A program made the position numbers and the translations under genes. 21,301 nucleotides of DNA, from the NCBI GenBank assembly GCA_023386495.1, contig JAEWJS010000039.1, positions 1 through 21,301 of the forward strand, given 5' to 3'. The stretch's first letter is position 1, and each line of letters starts with the position of its first letter. Shown here piece by piece: positions 11,609 through 21,143 of the stretch. The notes below the pieces were generated by a model. That model worked only from the letters and a program-made list of their open reading frames with translations. It ran no database searches and was not told where the DNA came from. This DNA is from Bacillota bacterium (GTDB taxonomy: Bacteria; Bacillota; Bacilli; Paenibacillales; Paenibacillaceae).

Positions 11609-14569
11609 TCACCCTCTCTTCTGGGACGCAATGGCTCGGAAGATCATTGCGCTGAATTCCGCGCGGCTTGCGGTTTCGTCCGGACGGACCGTATTGCCCG
11701 GATAGCCGCCGATTAACCCGTCTTTCTTCATGCGGGCTAGCATCGGGGCAGCCCAGTGATCTGTTTCTAGATCGGAGAATGCTTTGGCTCCATCCTTGAG
11801 CGGCGTCAATCCGAGCGCACGGGCGAGCATAACCGCGATCTCGGCACGCGTGATCAGCCTTCCCGGCCCGAAGGTACCGTCCGGGAGTCCCGTTACGATG
11901 CCGCTCGATGCCGCTTGCATGATCGGTTCATAGGCCCAGTGCTTCTGGGCAACGTCCGGGAATGTCCGATTATGCGTCGAGCTTCGCGTATTGAATGCAC
12001 GCATGGTCATTGCCGCAGCTTCGGCGCGCGTAATGCCCCGGTCCGGCTCGAACCGGTATTCGCCGGTTCCGCCCGCAATGCCTCTCGCATCAAGTGCCGC
12101 GATTACGGACTCCGCCCAGTGGCCGCTGATATCTCTGTATCCGGCTACCAACCGTTCCATGTCCGCGCGCATGCCGTAATACTGGTAGTCGAAGGGCTTA
12201 TCCGCGGTGGCTTTTACATAGTACGTGCCTGCAGCGAACGCTCGGCTGTCTATGAGCGATGACTCGCCCTTCTTGCTCTGCAAAGTGAACAAGATCTTCT
12301 GGGTCTTATCCATGATGTCTAACCGCATCGTCCTATCGGCTGGGATATCCGTCAGGCGAAGGTTGACGAGATGGCTTTCCTGGATGCGCAGCTGGAACCA
12401 ATCCTGATCGCTTTCCTTGCCGACTACGCCGATATATTCGGCGCCGTTCGTAAGAGGCGTTGCCGTGTATACCCGATCATTAGGCTCATTCGGATCCTCA
12501 TATCGCGTCTGGACTTCAATGGACAACGTATAATGGCCAACGACCGGCTCGGCATCGGAAGAAGCCGCATTATGAACTCGGATATAATAAGTGCCCGGCG
12601 TTACGGCTATGATGGAGGATGTTTCGGTATCGCCGTCACCGTACTCATCGTAGTAGGTCTCCGCCTGGCCTGCCCGCTGAACCGTGAACGCCGGATCGAT
12701 GCGAACGGTGTCCGTCTCCAGCGATATTCGGAGCGCGCCGCGCTGCGTAAAATGAACGGCATACCAATCGCGGTCGCTCGTCCGGTGAAAGTTGCCTATC
12801 ACCTTCTGCGATCGAGGCGCCAAGGTGAATGCTTGCTCCATGCTGTCATTGGACTCATAGTCATCGCTTGCCATGCGGAATTCGGCTGTCAACAAGTAAG
12901 GCACAACCGTCGTTTTCTCCGAATCGGCCAGTTGGATCGCGATCTGATTCTCGCCCTTGATTACCGGCCATTCGATCGTCTTATTCCCGATCTTCACGTC
13001 GGCAGTGCCCTGCGCGCGATCGCCTTCATAGTGGCTGACTCTAACCGGCGGCATTGGCACGTTAGCCGGCATCAGGCCTTGAAAGTGAATCGTCAACACG
13101 CCGTCTGCCGGAGCTTGGACGCGATACCAATCCTTGTCGCTGCCACCTTCCAGCTGTGCAGGGACTTGGTTGCCGAGCGGCAATCTTCGCGCCACCTCTC
13201 TTGTATCATTCGGCTCGTAGGCGTCCACTTTAATTTGGGCTGTCAATGCGGCATCAATCTGCAGGAGCCCGTTGCCCGTTGCCTGATCTCTCCCAACCGG
13301 CGCGACGTCCTTCGCTGTCTGACGCAAGCGCTCGCGCACTTCATAAGGTTGGAGCTTCGGGTATTGCGCCCAGACCATCGCCGCAGCAGCCGCCACCTGC
13401 GGTGCCGCCATCGATGTGCCTTCCTCGTACTTGTATCCGCCGCCGATCCCCGTCGTATATACATGCCAAGCCGCAGCGATATCGACCTCCGCTCCCGGAT
13501 TCGATCTCGGCTCCGACGTTCCGTCCTGTTTGACCCCGCCGACGGCAAGCACGGTCGGATATGCGGCCGGATATTTTACCCTTGCCTTGCTGCCTAGCAG
13601 TACCCCGTCGTTGCCGCTGGCAGCTACTAGCAGCACGCCTTTATTTTCCGCATACTGCACAATATCTCGCATATAAGGCGAATACCGATAGAGGCCGACC
13701 GACAGCACGACGATTTTGGCCCCTCGGCTTACGGCTGCCAGAATCGCCTCGCCAAGCCTATTCTCATCGCCGTAGCCGCTCTCGTCCAGCGCCTTAATCG
13801 GCATAATCTTCGCTTTCCATAGCACGCCGGTCGTGCCCACACCGTTATTGCCTATCGAAGCCAATACGCCGGCAACGCTAGTGCCATGTCCGTTATCGTC
13901 CTCCGGACTCTGGCCAGGCTGAACGAGATTAACTCCTTCGACCAGATTCGCCTTAAGATCCGGATGATCCAGATCAATGCCCGTATCAACCAAGGCGATC
14001 GTAAGCGATGTCTGTTCCGTCACGTGCTTCCACGCCTGCTCTGCGCGAATCTGCCGGAGATAAGCCTGCTTCGAACGGTCAGGATCGTTCGGCGACGGCG
14101 TATCGGCCGCCAAGAGTCCAACCTTGCCGTTCGGATGGACGTAGGCGACATCCGCCCGTGCCCGCAGCGAAGCCAGCCATTCGCCCGTATCGATTCCGGG
14201 CCGAGGACGCACGAGATCGACGCCGGTCTCCGCTTGACTGGATAGCACAATCGTATCGGGCAATTCGGAGGACGCCCTGGAGTTCGCGCTTCTTTTGACC
14301 ATCCATGCGTTCGCTGCTTGATCAAACCCGTCTGCGGCGTTAGATGATGCGATCACGCTGTCGGCGAGTACATCTGCATAATTCGCTTGCGCTCTATTAG
14401 CCGGACCCACGGCGGTGAGCAGCATGAAGCTGGCGACCAATAACCATACGCCGACTTTACAGATTGCGGCGGCAAGTACTCGGCTCAATCGCTTGCGGGT
14501 GAAGCGTCTATTCGATTCCATCATCGGCTGTAGCCGCTCGTTCCTGTCATTGTTACTTTGATTTATCAT
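11609..14569 (-). CDS. SLH-anchored subtilisin-like serine protease with PPC domains
   Basis: This 986-aa exported S8 peptidase is probably held on the cell wall. A basic N-terminal stretch and a hydrophobic segment (about 37-55) form a long signal peptide. A fervidolysin-type propeptide region follows (about 90-155). The peptidase domain (about 165-445) has the triad D195 (ALVDTGIDLDHPDL), H228 (NGHGTSVAGVLA) and S386 (GTSMAAPQVAAAAA), with N320 (AASGNDG) as oxyanion residue. Three PPC-like beta domains begin with EPNDT, ESNDS and EPNDR motifs (about 450, 570 and 690). Three SLH domains close the protein (from about 815; HWAESVIAAL, HWAYEPIMQA, HWAAPMLARM), each with an ITRAE-like motif. Only AAAGG precedes the start, so translation initiation may be weak. 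The substrate is unknown. Confidence 0.9.
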   Translation of the reverse strand: MINQSNNDRNERLQPMMESNRRFTRKRLSRVLAAAICKVGVWLLVASFMLLTAVGPANRAQANYADVLADSVIASSNAADGFDQAANAWMVKRSANSRASSELPDTIVLSSQAETGVDLVRPRPGIDTGEWLASLRARADVAYVHPNGKVGLLAADTPSPNDPDRSKQAYLRQIRAEQAWKHVTEQTSLTIALVDTGIDLDHPDLKANLVEGVNLVQPGQSPEDDNGHGTSVAGVLASIGNNGVGTTGVLWKAKIMPIKALDESGYGDENRLGEAILAAVSRGAKIVVLSVGLYRYSPYMRDIVQYAENKGVLLVAASGNDGVLLGSKARVKYPAAYPTVLAVGGVKQDGTSEPRSNPGAEVDIAAAWHVYTTGIGGGYKYEEGTSMAAPQVAAAAAMVWAQYPKLQPYEVRERLRQTAKDVAPVGRDQATGNGLLQIDAALTAQIKVDAYEPNDTREVARRLPLGNQVPAQLEGGSDKDWYRVQAPADGVLTIHFQGLMPANVPMPPVRVSHYEGDRAQGTADVKIGNKTIEWPVIKGENQIAIQLADSEKTTVVPYLLTAEFRMASDDYESNDSMEQAFTLAPRSQKVIGNFHRTSDRDWYAVHFTQRGALRISLETDTVRIDPAFTVQRAGQAETYYDEYGDGDTETSSIIAVTPGTYYIRVHNAASSDAEPVVGHYTLSIEVQTRYEDPNEPNDRVYTATPLTNGAEYIGVVGKESDQDWFQLRIQESHLVNLRLTDIPADRTMRLDIMDKTQKILFTLQSKKGESSLIDSRAFAAGTYYVKATADKPFDYQYYGMRADMERLVAGYRDISGHWAESVIAALDARGIAGGTGEYRFEPDRGITRAEAAAMTMRAFNTRSSTHNRTFPDVAQKHWAYEPIMQAASSGIVTGLPDGTFGPGRLITRAEIAVMLARALGLTPLKDGAKAFSDLETDHWAAPMLARMKKDGLIGGYPGNTVRPDETASRAEFSAMIFRAIASQKRG

Positions 14570-14602
14570 GGTATTCAGCCTTTAACCTTATGATCGCGCT
14601 AT

Positions 14603-14612
14603 GAAACGTTTC
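14603..14612. promoter_or_regulatory. 10-bp palindrome upstream of the protease gene
   Basis: GAAACGTTTC is a perfect palindrome 34 nt before the protease start, a possible operator. No clean promoter was found around it. Confidence 0.25.
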
Positions 14613-14684
14613 GCTTGTCCAACATCTTATTCCTGTAGCGTACCACAAATACGGCCTGCATGTCCTGCTGCCGCCTCGATAACG

Positions 14685-14737
14685 AAAAAAACAGCCGCCT
14701 CTGCATCCCGATAACGGGAATTGCAGAAGCGGCTGCT
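14685..14737 (-). terminator. Terminator of the nuo operon
   Basis: On the minus strand CAGCCGCTTCTGCA and TGCAGAGGCGGCTG pair almost perfectly, with a secondary CCCGTTATCGGG hairpin in the loop, and are followed by T7. It lies just after the nuoN stop and separates the respiratory operon from the protease gene. Confidence 0.95.
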
Positions 14738-14753
14738 TAATCTACCTATGATA

Positions 14754-16322
14754 CTATCCCGACAATCCGATGAACAGGTCAGCCGATAACGTGACAGCCC
14801 GTTCGATCCATCCCATCACCCAGCTAGGCGCAACACCGAGTACGAAGGTGAGGACGGTACAGATCCACAGCGTAAGTCCAGCCGTAATCGGCATACGGAG
14901 CGAAGCATCTGTCTCGCTGACGCGCATGAACATCTGCCGAATGATCGCGAAGTAGAAGTAATACGAGATGACGCTCGTTCCGATCATGATGGCCGCCAGC
15001 CAATAGTCACCCGATTGGGCCGCGCTCAGCAGGATGAACAGCTTCCCGAAGAAGCCGCCCGTGATCGGCAGGCCCGCGAGCGAGAGGAGCAGCAGAATCA
15101 TCGCCCCTGCTGTCCACGGTGCTCGATAGTACAGCCCTGCATAGCCGCGCAGCTCGTCATGCCCGGCAGCACGACTGACGACGGACAGTACAGCGAAGAC
15201 GCCGATGTTCATCAGAGCATATGCAATCAGGTAATACGTGAACTCGCCCACCGTATTCGTATGCAGATAGGTCATCCCTGCCGCAATCGGCACGAGCAGA
15301 TAACCGGCATTCGCCACGCCGGACAACGCTAACAGACGTTTCGTATTGCGTTGTCTCAGCGCAGCTGTCGTGCCGATGATCATCGCTGCTGCAGCCAGCA
15401 CCTTCAGGACCAGCAGCACGTCCTCGCCGATGGCATGGACCTGATGATTAGGCGTCAGCTTCGTCTGGAAGATCGCCGTGTTGTAGATGAACCGGAACAG
15501 CGTAATCAACGCTGCAGCCTTGGAGATGACGGCCAGGAAAGCCGCTACCGGCGGCGATGCGCCTTGGTACACGTCCGGTGCCCAAGCATGGAACGGGGCA
15601 GCCGCGATTTTGACCGCGAGCCCGCCGATCAAGAAGAAGAAACCGATGTAGATTAGCGCTTCGAAATTGATCAGTGCTTGGGGCAGGATGCTCCCGATCA
15701 AGCCTAGATTCGTAGAACCCGTCGCGCCGTACAGATACGACATCCCGAACAAGATGAAGGCGGTGGAGATGCTGCCGACCACCACATACTTGAACGCGCC
15801 TTCTGCGCTTTGCACGGAGCGCTTGCGCATACCGACCAACACATAAGTCGAGATGCTGAGAAGCTCCAAGCCGACGAACATCGTAATGAGGTCGGCCGTC
15901 GAGCATAGTATCATAGCGCCTGTTAAAGCAGGCAGCAGGATCGTGTATGTCTCGCCTTTATCCGTGATCGCATCGTCCTGATCAACGGCTTGAATGCTCA
16001 TCAATACGATCAGCGCAGAAGCGCCAAGCAGTACGAGCTTCATGATGAGCGCGAACCCGTCTACGCGGTAGCTGTCGCCGAGCAGGCTGACGACGGCCGT
16101 TCCTTCCCCGCCCGCCAGCGGGTTCATGTCCAGCAGCTGCCAGACGACGAAGCCCATGCTGGTCAGGATGCCGGCCAAGGACAGCCAGCCCGTGTAGCCT
16201 CGGCTGGCTGCACGCGGCAGCGCGAGATCGATCAGCGTAATGACGATCGCCATGAGGACTAGCGTAATCTCGGGTATGAGGTAAGCTACGTCCGGCCATG
16301 TCAAACCTTGCAATTGGTCCAT
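14754..16322 (-). CDS. nuoN: NADH-quinone oxidoreductase subunit N
   Basis: NuoN is one of the three antiporter-like, proton-pumping membrane subunits of complex I. The 522-aa protein is almost entirely hydrophobic, with the expected 14 or so helices. The key charged residues are visible: E153 in FVGLELLSISTYVLVG, K238 in GGLAVKIAAAPFHAWAPDVY and a lysine in GGFFGKLFIL near residue 415. G-rich sequence (GGGGGG) stands 8 nt before the ATG, and only 4 nt separate it from the nuoM stop. It is the last gene of the operon, the standard nuoA-N order. Confidence 0.94.
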   Translation of the reverse strand: MDQLQGLTWPDVAYLIPEITLVLMAIVITLIDLALPRAASRGYTGWLSLAGILTSMGFVVWQLLDMNPLAGGEGTAVVSLLGDSYRVDGFALIMKLVLLGASALIVLMSIQAVDQDDAITDKGETYTILLPALTGAMILCSTADLITMFVGLELLSISTYVLVGMRKRSVQSAEGAFKYVVVGSISTAFILFGMSYLYGATGSTNLGLIGSILPQALINFEALIYIGFFFLIGGLAVKIAAAPFHAWAPDVYQGASPPVAAFLAVISKAAALITLFRFIYNTAIFQTKLTPNHQVHAIGEDVLLVLKVLAAAAMIIGTTAALRQRNTKRLLALSGVANAGYLLVPIAAGMTYLHTNTVGEFTYYLIAYALMNIGVFAVLSVVSRAAGHDELRGYAGLYYRAPWTAGAMILLLLSLAGLPITGGFFGKLFILLSAAQSGDYWLAAIMIGTSVISYYFYFAIIRQMFMRVSETDASLRMPITAGLTLWICTVLTFVLGVAPSWVMGWIERAVTLSADLFIGLSG

Positions 16323-16326
16323 GCGC

Positions 16327-17952
16327 TTATCCCCCCACCCTCGAATTCAATTGTTCCAATAAGCGGTCGAAGCCATGCTGCATCGAATCCGTCAGGACGG
16401 CCGGGTACAGGCCGAGCAGTACGATGAAAGCAAGCAGCGCGATCATCGGTACCGCTTCGATCAGTCTGGCATCCTTGAGCCCAGACAGCGACTCAGGCAG
16501 CCCGCCGAATGTAATCTTCAGCACGGCACGCAGCACGTAGACCGCTGTCAGGATGACGCCGATGCACGCGATAGCTGTTATCCAGCGCATCGATTCGAAC
16601 AGGCCCAGGAAGGACAGGAACTCGCCGACAAAGCCTGACAAACCAGGCAATCCGAGCGATGCCATGCCGCCGACCAGCAGGATGCCGCTCATGAACGGCA
16701 TGGATCTCGCCAGACCGCCGAGCTGCGGCAGCTCCGTCGTCCCCGTCCGTTCGTACAAGCATCCGACGATGAGGAACAGCAAGGCCGAGATCAAGCCATG
16801 GGATACGAGCTGGAACACTGCGCCTTGCAGACCGATCTCGTTCAGCGAGGCGATGCCGAGCAGCACGATGCCCATATGGCTGATCGAAGAGTACGCAAGC
16901 ACAAGCTTGAATTCCGTCTGCACGAACGCCAGAATCGCGCCGTACAGAATGTTCGCGACGCCGAGCAGCGCCAGTACGAATGCCGCATCCTCTGCTTGTT
17001 CCGGGAACAGGAATATCCCGAAGCGGAGCATGCCGTACGCCCCCATCTTGAGCAGTACCCCGGAGTGAATCATGACCACCGAAGGCGGAGCCTCCGTATG
17101 GACGCGGAGCATCCATGAATGGAACGGCAGGACGGGCAGCTTGATGCCGAATGCGACGAGCAGCAGGATGAAGACGGTCCATTGCATGCCATCCGACATG
17201 TAGAACGGCGCCGTCCCTTCCAGCCCCTCCTCCTGCATCATGTTGACGAAGGCCGCCGGGTCCGCCAGATTGGCGGCAATCGTATCGTAGCCGCCGCTGT
17301 AGACGAGCCCTAGGCCGGCGTCGGTCGTGACCGTGCCGAAGCCGGCGGTCACGATCAGCATGACGAATGCCAGCAGCATGATCGCCGAGCCGAGTCCGTT
17401 ATAGATCAAGAACGTATTCGCTGCCTTCTCGCGATTGAAGTAACCCCAGATGCCGATCAAGAAGAACAGCGAGATTAACGTCAGCTCGAAGAACAGGAAG
17501 AAGAGCACGAGATCCCTTGCCAGGAACACGCCCAGCATGCCGATCTCGAGCAGCAGAAACCAGATGTAGAACGATTTCCACCGCTTGTTAATGCTCACCG
17601 ATGCCAGTGCCGCCATCGAGGCTACGAGTGCGGCGAGCACGATGAGCGGCAGCGACAGACCGTCTGCTGCCATATGGTATTGGAACACATAGCTGCTCGA
17701 CGTCACGCCGCCGACCGCCTCGTGGTTCAGGGCGACGGTTATCCAATCGACCTGCTCCAAGTAGGCATTGCCCGCAGCCGACGGATCGAACTGCGCGAAG
17801 AGCCATAGCGCCAGCAAGAGCGGGATCGCCGTCGCGGCGATCGCCGTCACGCGAATCGCGCGGCTGTTCGTCTTCGGCAGGAAGAGCAGAACCAAGATGC
17901 CGATAAGCGGCGAGAAGGTAAGCAGTGTGAGCCACGGAATCTGTTCAGGCAT
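16327..17952 (-). CDS. nuoM: NADH-quinone oxidoreductase subunit M
   Basis: NuoM is a proton-pumping membrane subunit of complex I, 541 aa from the chosen start. MPEQIPWLTLL (17952) is preferred because AGGAGG stands 8 nt ahead; an ATG two codons earlier has only 2 nt of spacing, and the longer open frame (to 18069) is not homologous. E156 in FFELTLISLFFLIGIWG and K271 in FGIKLPVLPFHSWMLRVHTEAP are the conserved channel residues; VLLKMGAYG carries the next lysine. The start codon overlaps the nuoL stop (TAATG), indicating coupled translation. Confidence 0.93.
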   Translation of the reverse strand: MPEQIPWLTLLTFSPLIGILVLLFLPKTNSRAIRVTAIAATAIPLLLALWLFAQFDPSAAGNAYLEQVDWITVALNHEAVGGVTSSSYVFQYHMAADGLSLPLIVLAALVASMAALASVSINKRWKSFYIWFLLLEIGMLGVFLARDLVLFFLFFELTLISLFFLIGIWGYFNREKAANTFLIYNGLGSAIMLLAFVMLIVTAGFGTVTTDAGLGLVYSGGYDTIAANLADPAAFVNMMQEEGLEGTAPFYMSDGMQWTVFILLLVAFGIKLPVLPFHSWMLRVHTEAPPSVVMIHSGVLLKMGAYGMLRFGIFLFPEQAEDAAFVLALLGVANILYGAILAFVQTEFKLVLAYSSISHMGIVLLGIASLNEIGLQGAVFQLVSHGLISALLFLIVGCLYERTGTTELPQLGGLARSMPFMSGILLVGGMASLGLPGLSGFVGEFLSFLGLFESMRWITAIACIGVILTAVYVLRAVLKITFGGLPESLSGLKDARLIEAVPMIALLAFIVLLGLYPAVLTDSMQHGFDRLLEQLNSRVGG

Positions 17953-19841
17953 TACCATAACCTCCTTCCGGCGATCGCGACGATGAGCACGAGGACACCG
18001 ATCACCGTTAAGAGACCGTAGGTCTGCACTTGGCCGTTCTGCAGGCGCGTGCCGGCACGGCCGAACCATACCGCCGCGCCTGCCGTTAGCCGCACTGCGC
18101 CGTCGATCACATAGGTATCGAAGGCATCCAGCGCGCGGCCGATGGCACGCAGCGTTACCGTGAAGGTCGCGTGGTACAGCTCATCGATGTAGTATTTGCG
18201 CTCCAAGAGCCGCGTCAACCACGGCGCTCTCGCCGTGACGATATCGCGGGAGATCGTGCCCTTGGCATAGATGAGCCAGCCAAGGTAGATGCCCAGCGCG
18301 CCGATGGCGGTGGAAACGATCATGACGAGGTTGCTGCCGTGATGCTCGGCTGCGGTGCCCGTGAGCCATTCGCCCAGCCGGCCCATGCCTTCCCAAGGCA
18401 TCTCGATAAATCCAGCCACTGCCGATAGAACGGCCAGAATGATCAGCGGCACCGTCATGACGGACGGCGACTCATGCGCCTTGTCCGAAGCGGCCGAACG
18501 CTTGCCGGTGAAGACCAGGAAGAACAGACGCGACATATAGAGTGCCGTGAATAGCGCAGCGATCAAGGCGACAACGAACAACGCCGGGTTGTGGTCGAGC
18601 GCGGTCGCCAAGATGGCGTCCTTCGACCAGAAGCCCGACAGCGGCGGGATGCCTGACAGCGCAAGCGCGCCGATGGCAAACGTCCACGTCGTCACCTTCA
18701 TCCTCGAGCTAAGCCCGCCCATCTCGTGAATGTTCTGCGTATGTACGGCATGAATGACGCTGCCTGCGCCGAGGAACAGCAGCGCCTTGAAGAACGCATG
18801 CGTGAACAGGTGGAAAATGCCGCCCGTCAGCGAGCCTAAGCCCAGCGCCAGCATCATGTAGCCGAGCTGGCTGACCGTCGAGTAGGCCAGAATGCGCTTG
18901 ATGTCACTCTGCGCCAGGCCGATCGACGCCGCGAAGATTGCGGTGAATGCGCCGACGTAAGCAACCGTGTCCATGGCCGCTTGCGAAGCCAGGAAGATGT
19001 CATAGGTCTGCGCGACCAGGAACACGCCTGCGGCGACCATCGTCGCGGCATGGATGAGCGCGCTGATCGGCGTCGGGCCTTCCATTGCGTCCGGGAGCCA
19101 CACATGAAGCGGGAATTGGCCGGACTTGCCGACGGCGCCGACGAAGATCAGGATCGCGATCAGCGTCGTGATGCCCTCCGGAATCGTGCCGGATTGTCCG
19201 CTGATGCCGAATACGTTCTGAATCGCCGCGAAAGTCAGCTCATGCTCCGGCATGTACCAGAACAGGAGAAGAATGCCGATTAGAAGCCCGACATCGCCGA
19301 TCCGCGTGACGATGAATGCCTTCTTCGCGGCCGCCTTCGCTTCCGGCTTCGTGTACCAGAAGCCGACGAGCAGGAACGAGCATACCCCGACGAGCTCCCA
19401 GAAAATATAGAGCGTCAGCAGATTGTCTGACAAGACAAGGCCGAGCATCGAGAAGGTGAAGAGTGCGATATAGCCGTAGAATACGGTAATCCGCTCATCG
19501 TCCTTCATGTAGCCGGCCGAATAGAGATTGACCAGGAAGCCGACCAGCGAGACGACGACCAGCATCAGTGCCGATAGGTTCGTCACGTCGAAGCCGGCCG
19601 TCAATTGATAAGCGCCGATCGTGATCCACTTGAAGCTATAGTTGTATTCCTCGACATTGCCGGGCAGCCGCTCGATCAAGACGAGCAGGGACAGCACGAG
19701 CGAAGCCAGCGATCCGGCTGCAGCCACGAGCTTGCTTGCCTGGCGAAGGCCGCGGCCGAATGCGGTCAGGACGAGGAAGGCCGCAAGCGGGAACAGCGGA
19801 ATGAGCCATGCGTACTGCGAGTATACGGGTACGATATCCAC
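17952..19841 (-). CDS. nuoL: NADH-quinone oxidoreductase subunit L
   Basis: NuoL is the distal antiporter-like subunit of complex I, with the long lateral helix at its C-terminus. The 629-aa protein starts with GTG (19839-19841), preceded by GAGGAGGT at a spacing of about 9 nt. Conserved residues are E149 in LYIFWELVGVCSFLLVGFWY, K239 in GAVGKSGQFPLHVWLPDAMEGPTP and a lysine in GFWSKDAILATAL (about 403). The C-terminal half of about 100 residues corresponds to the amphipathic lateral helix and the last membrane helix (YGLLTVIGVLVLIVAIAGRRLW). It lies 6 nt after nuoK. Confidence 0.95.
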   Translation of the reverse strand: MDIVPVYSQYAWLIPLFPLAAFLVLTAFGRGLRQASKLVAAAGSLASLVLSLLVLIERLPGNVEEYNYSFKWITIGAYQLTAGFDVTNLSALMLVVVSLVGFLVNLYSAGYMKDDERITVFYGYIALFTFSMLGLVLSDNLLTLYIFWELVGVCSFLLVGFWYTKPEAKAAAKKAFIVTRIGDVGLLIGILLLFWYMPEHELTFAAIQNVFGISGQSGTIPEGITTLIAILIFVGAVGKSGQFPLHVWLPDAMEGPTPISALIHAATMVAAGVFLVAQTYDIFLASQAAMDTVAYVGAFTAIFAASIGLAQSDIKRILAYSTVSQLGYMMLALGLGSLTGGIFHLFTHAFFKALLFLGAGSVIHAVHTQNIHEMGGLSSRMKVTTWTFAIGALALSGIPPLSGFWSKDAILATALDHNPALFVVALIAALFTALYMSRLFFLVFTGKRSAASDKAHESPSVMTVPLIILAVLSAVAGFIEMPWEGMGRLGEWLTGTAAEHHGSNLVMIVSTAIGALGIYLGWLIYAKGTISRDIVTARAPWLTRLLERKYYIDELYHATFTVTLRAIGRALDAFDTYVIDGAVRLTAGAAVWFGRAGTRLQNGQVQTYGLLTVIGVLVLIVAIAGRRLW

Positions 19842-19847
19842 TTGTCG

Positions 19848-20150
19848 CTACCTCCTCATCTCGTCGTATTCGTCGACGTTAACCGTGCCGCGCGCCCGGA
19901 ACAGCGCGATCAGGATCGCGATGCCGACGGCAACCTCGGCCGCCGCGACCGTAATCGTGAACAGCGAGAAGATCTGTCCGGAGAGCGATGGGACGACTCC
20001 GTACTTGGAGAACGCGACCAAGTTCAAGTTCACCGCATTGAGCATCAGCTCGATCGAGATCAGGACGATAACGGCGTTGCGCTTCGTCAGCGCCCCGTAC
20101 AGACCGAGACAGAACAATATGGCAGCCATCATCAGATAAGAGGGCAGCAT
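19848..20150 (-). CDS. nuoK: NADH-quinone oxidoreductase subunit K
   Basis: NuoK is a 100-aa complex I subunit with three membrane helices (about 3-22, 28-48, 60-83). The two buried glutamates of the family are present: E34 in LISIELMLNAVNLNLV and E72 in TVAAAEVAVGIAILIALFR. AAGGAGG lies 8 nt before the ATG, at the end of nuoJ, and 3 nt separate the genes. Length and sequence are normal. Confidence 0.95.
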   Translation of the reverse strand: MLPSYLMMAAILFCLGLYGALTKRNAVIVLISIELMLNAVNLNLVAFSKYGVVPSLSGQIFSLFTITVAAAEVAVGIAILIALFRARGTVNVDEYDEMRR

Positions 20151-20153
20151 TCG

Positions 20154-20675
20154 TTAAGCCTCCTTCTTCGCGAGCACGATTGCGCCGATAAAAGCAACGG
20201 TAAGCAGCACCGACACCAGCTCGAACGGAATGACGTGCTGGGTGAACATCAGCTTGCCGATTTCCATCGTGTTGTCGACGCCGGCTTGGAACTCGCCGTT
20301 CGGTTCGCTGAACGTCGTCGACCGAATCGCATAATAGAGAATGCCGAACAAGCAGAATGACGCGACCGCGGCCACGATCTCTTGCGCCGGGCGCGTCGGC
20401 TCTTCCTGCACAGCTTCGTGCTTGGTCATCATAATGCCGAAGATCATCAGGATCGACACCGCGCCGGCATAGATCAGCACTTGGACGAAGGCGATGAATT
20501 CCGCCTCCAGCGCGACGAACATCCCCGCCAGCCCGATGAAGACGGCTGCCAGCGATACCACCATGTGCACGACCTTGGAGAGCGTCAGCGCGAGGACCGC
20601 TCCGCCGATCATGATGACGGCGAAGACGAAGAATACAGCCAATTCACCCGACCATTCAAAGTTGAAGTCGAACAT
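20154..20675 (-). CDS. nuoJ: NADH-quinone oxidoreductase subunit J
   Basis: NuoJ is a 173-aa complex I membrane subunit with five predicted helices. The conserved third helix is EAEFIAFVQVLIYAGAVSILMIFGIMM (about 57-83), which holds the pi-bulge tyrosine region of the family. A charged loop (KHEAVQEEPTRPAQE) and two further helices follow. The start lies 3 nt beyond the nuoI stop, and a GGGGG stretch within the end of nuoI serves as ribosome binding site at a rather long spacing. Confidence 0.93.
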   Translation of the reverse strand: MFDFNFEWSGELAVFFVFAVIMIGGAVLALTLSKVVHMVVSLAAVFIGLAGMFVALEAEFIAFVQVLIYAGAVSILMIFGIMMTKHEAVQEEPTRPAQEIVAAVASFCLFGILYYAIRSTTFSEPNGEFQAGVDNTMEIGKLMFTQHVIPFELVSVLLTVAFIGAIVLAKKEA

Positions 20676-20678
20676 GGG

Positions 20679-21128
20679 TTACTTGGCGCCCCCTTTCTGA
20701 GGCGCGCCGATATTGTTGTTGTCCTTGCGCACATTCTTGTCGTTCTCGCTCAGCCACTTCATGTCCTTGAACAATTCGTCGCGGCTGTAGGCCGACAATT
20801 CGAAGTTATTCGTCATGACGATCGCTTCCGTCGGACATACCTCCGTGCACAGATCGCACAGGATGCAGATCTCGAAGTTGATGTCGTACGTATCGATAAC
20901 CTTGCCCTTCTTCTCAGGGTCCGGGTTCGCCTTGCCGGTCAACGTGATGCACTCCGTCGGACAGATGCGCGCGCATTGGTTGCAGACGATGCATTTATCC
21001 GGCTCGAAGTATTGAATGCCCCGGAACCGGTCCGGCATGTTGAGCGGCTCGTCGGGATAGGAATAAGTGACCTTCTTCGAAGTCATCGACTTGAGCGTGA
21101 CGCCCAATCCTTTAAGCAGTCCTTTCAT
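20679..21128 (-). CDS. nuoI: NADH-quinone oxidoreductase subunit I (2x[4Fe-4S] ferredoxin-like)
   Basis: NuoI is the 149-aa iron-sulfur subunit that carries electrons through clusters N6a and N6b in the connecting module of complex I. The two cluster motifs are C46-IV-C49-NQ-C52-ARI-C56-P and C88-IL-C91-DL-C94-TEV-C98-P. The N-terminus (GLLKGLGVTLKSM) is the short amphipathic membrane-binding helix. The Lys/Asn-rich C-terminal tail (about 130-149) is variable. GGGGGGAGACGG precedes the ATG, 15 nt after the nuoH stop. Confidence 0.95.
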   Translation of the reverse strand: MKGLLKGLGVTLKSMTSKKVTYSYPDEPLNMPDRFRGIQYFEPDKCIVCNQCARICPTECITLTGKANPDPEKKGKVIDTYDINFEICILCDLCTEVCPTEAIVMTNNFELSAYSRDELFKDMKWLSENDKNVRKDNNNIGAPQKGGAK

Positions 21129-21143
21129 GTCCGTCTCCCCCCG

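Noticed and set aside
12371..13597. Long plus-strand open frame (408 aa) opposite the subtilase gene
   Set aside because: It mirrors the peptidase and PPC regions of a well-supported minus-strand gene and has the composition of a non-coding frame.
17953..18069. N-terminal extension of nuoM to 18069
   Set aside because: The extra residues are Arg/Pro-rich, overlap the nuoL end, and lack homology; AGGAGG points to 17952.
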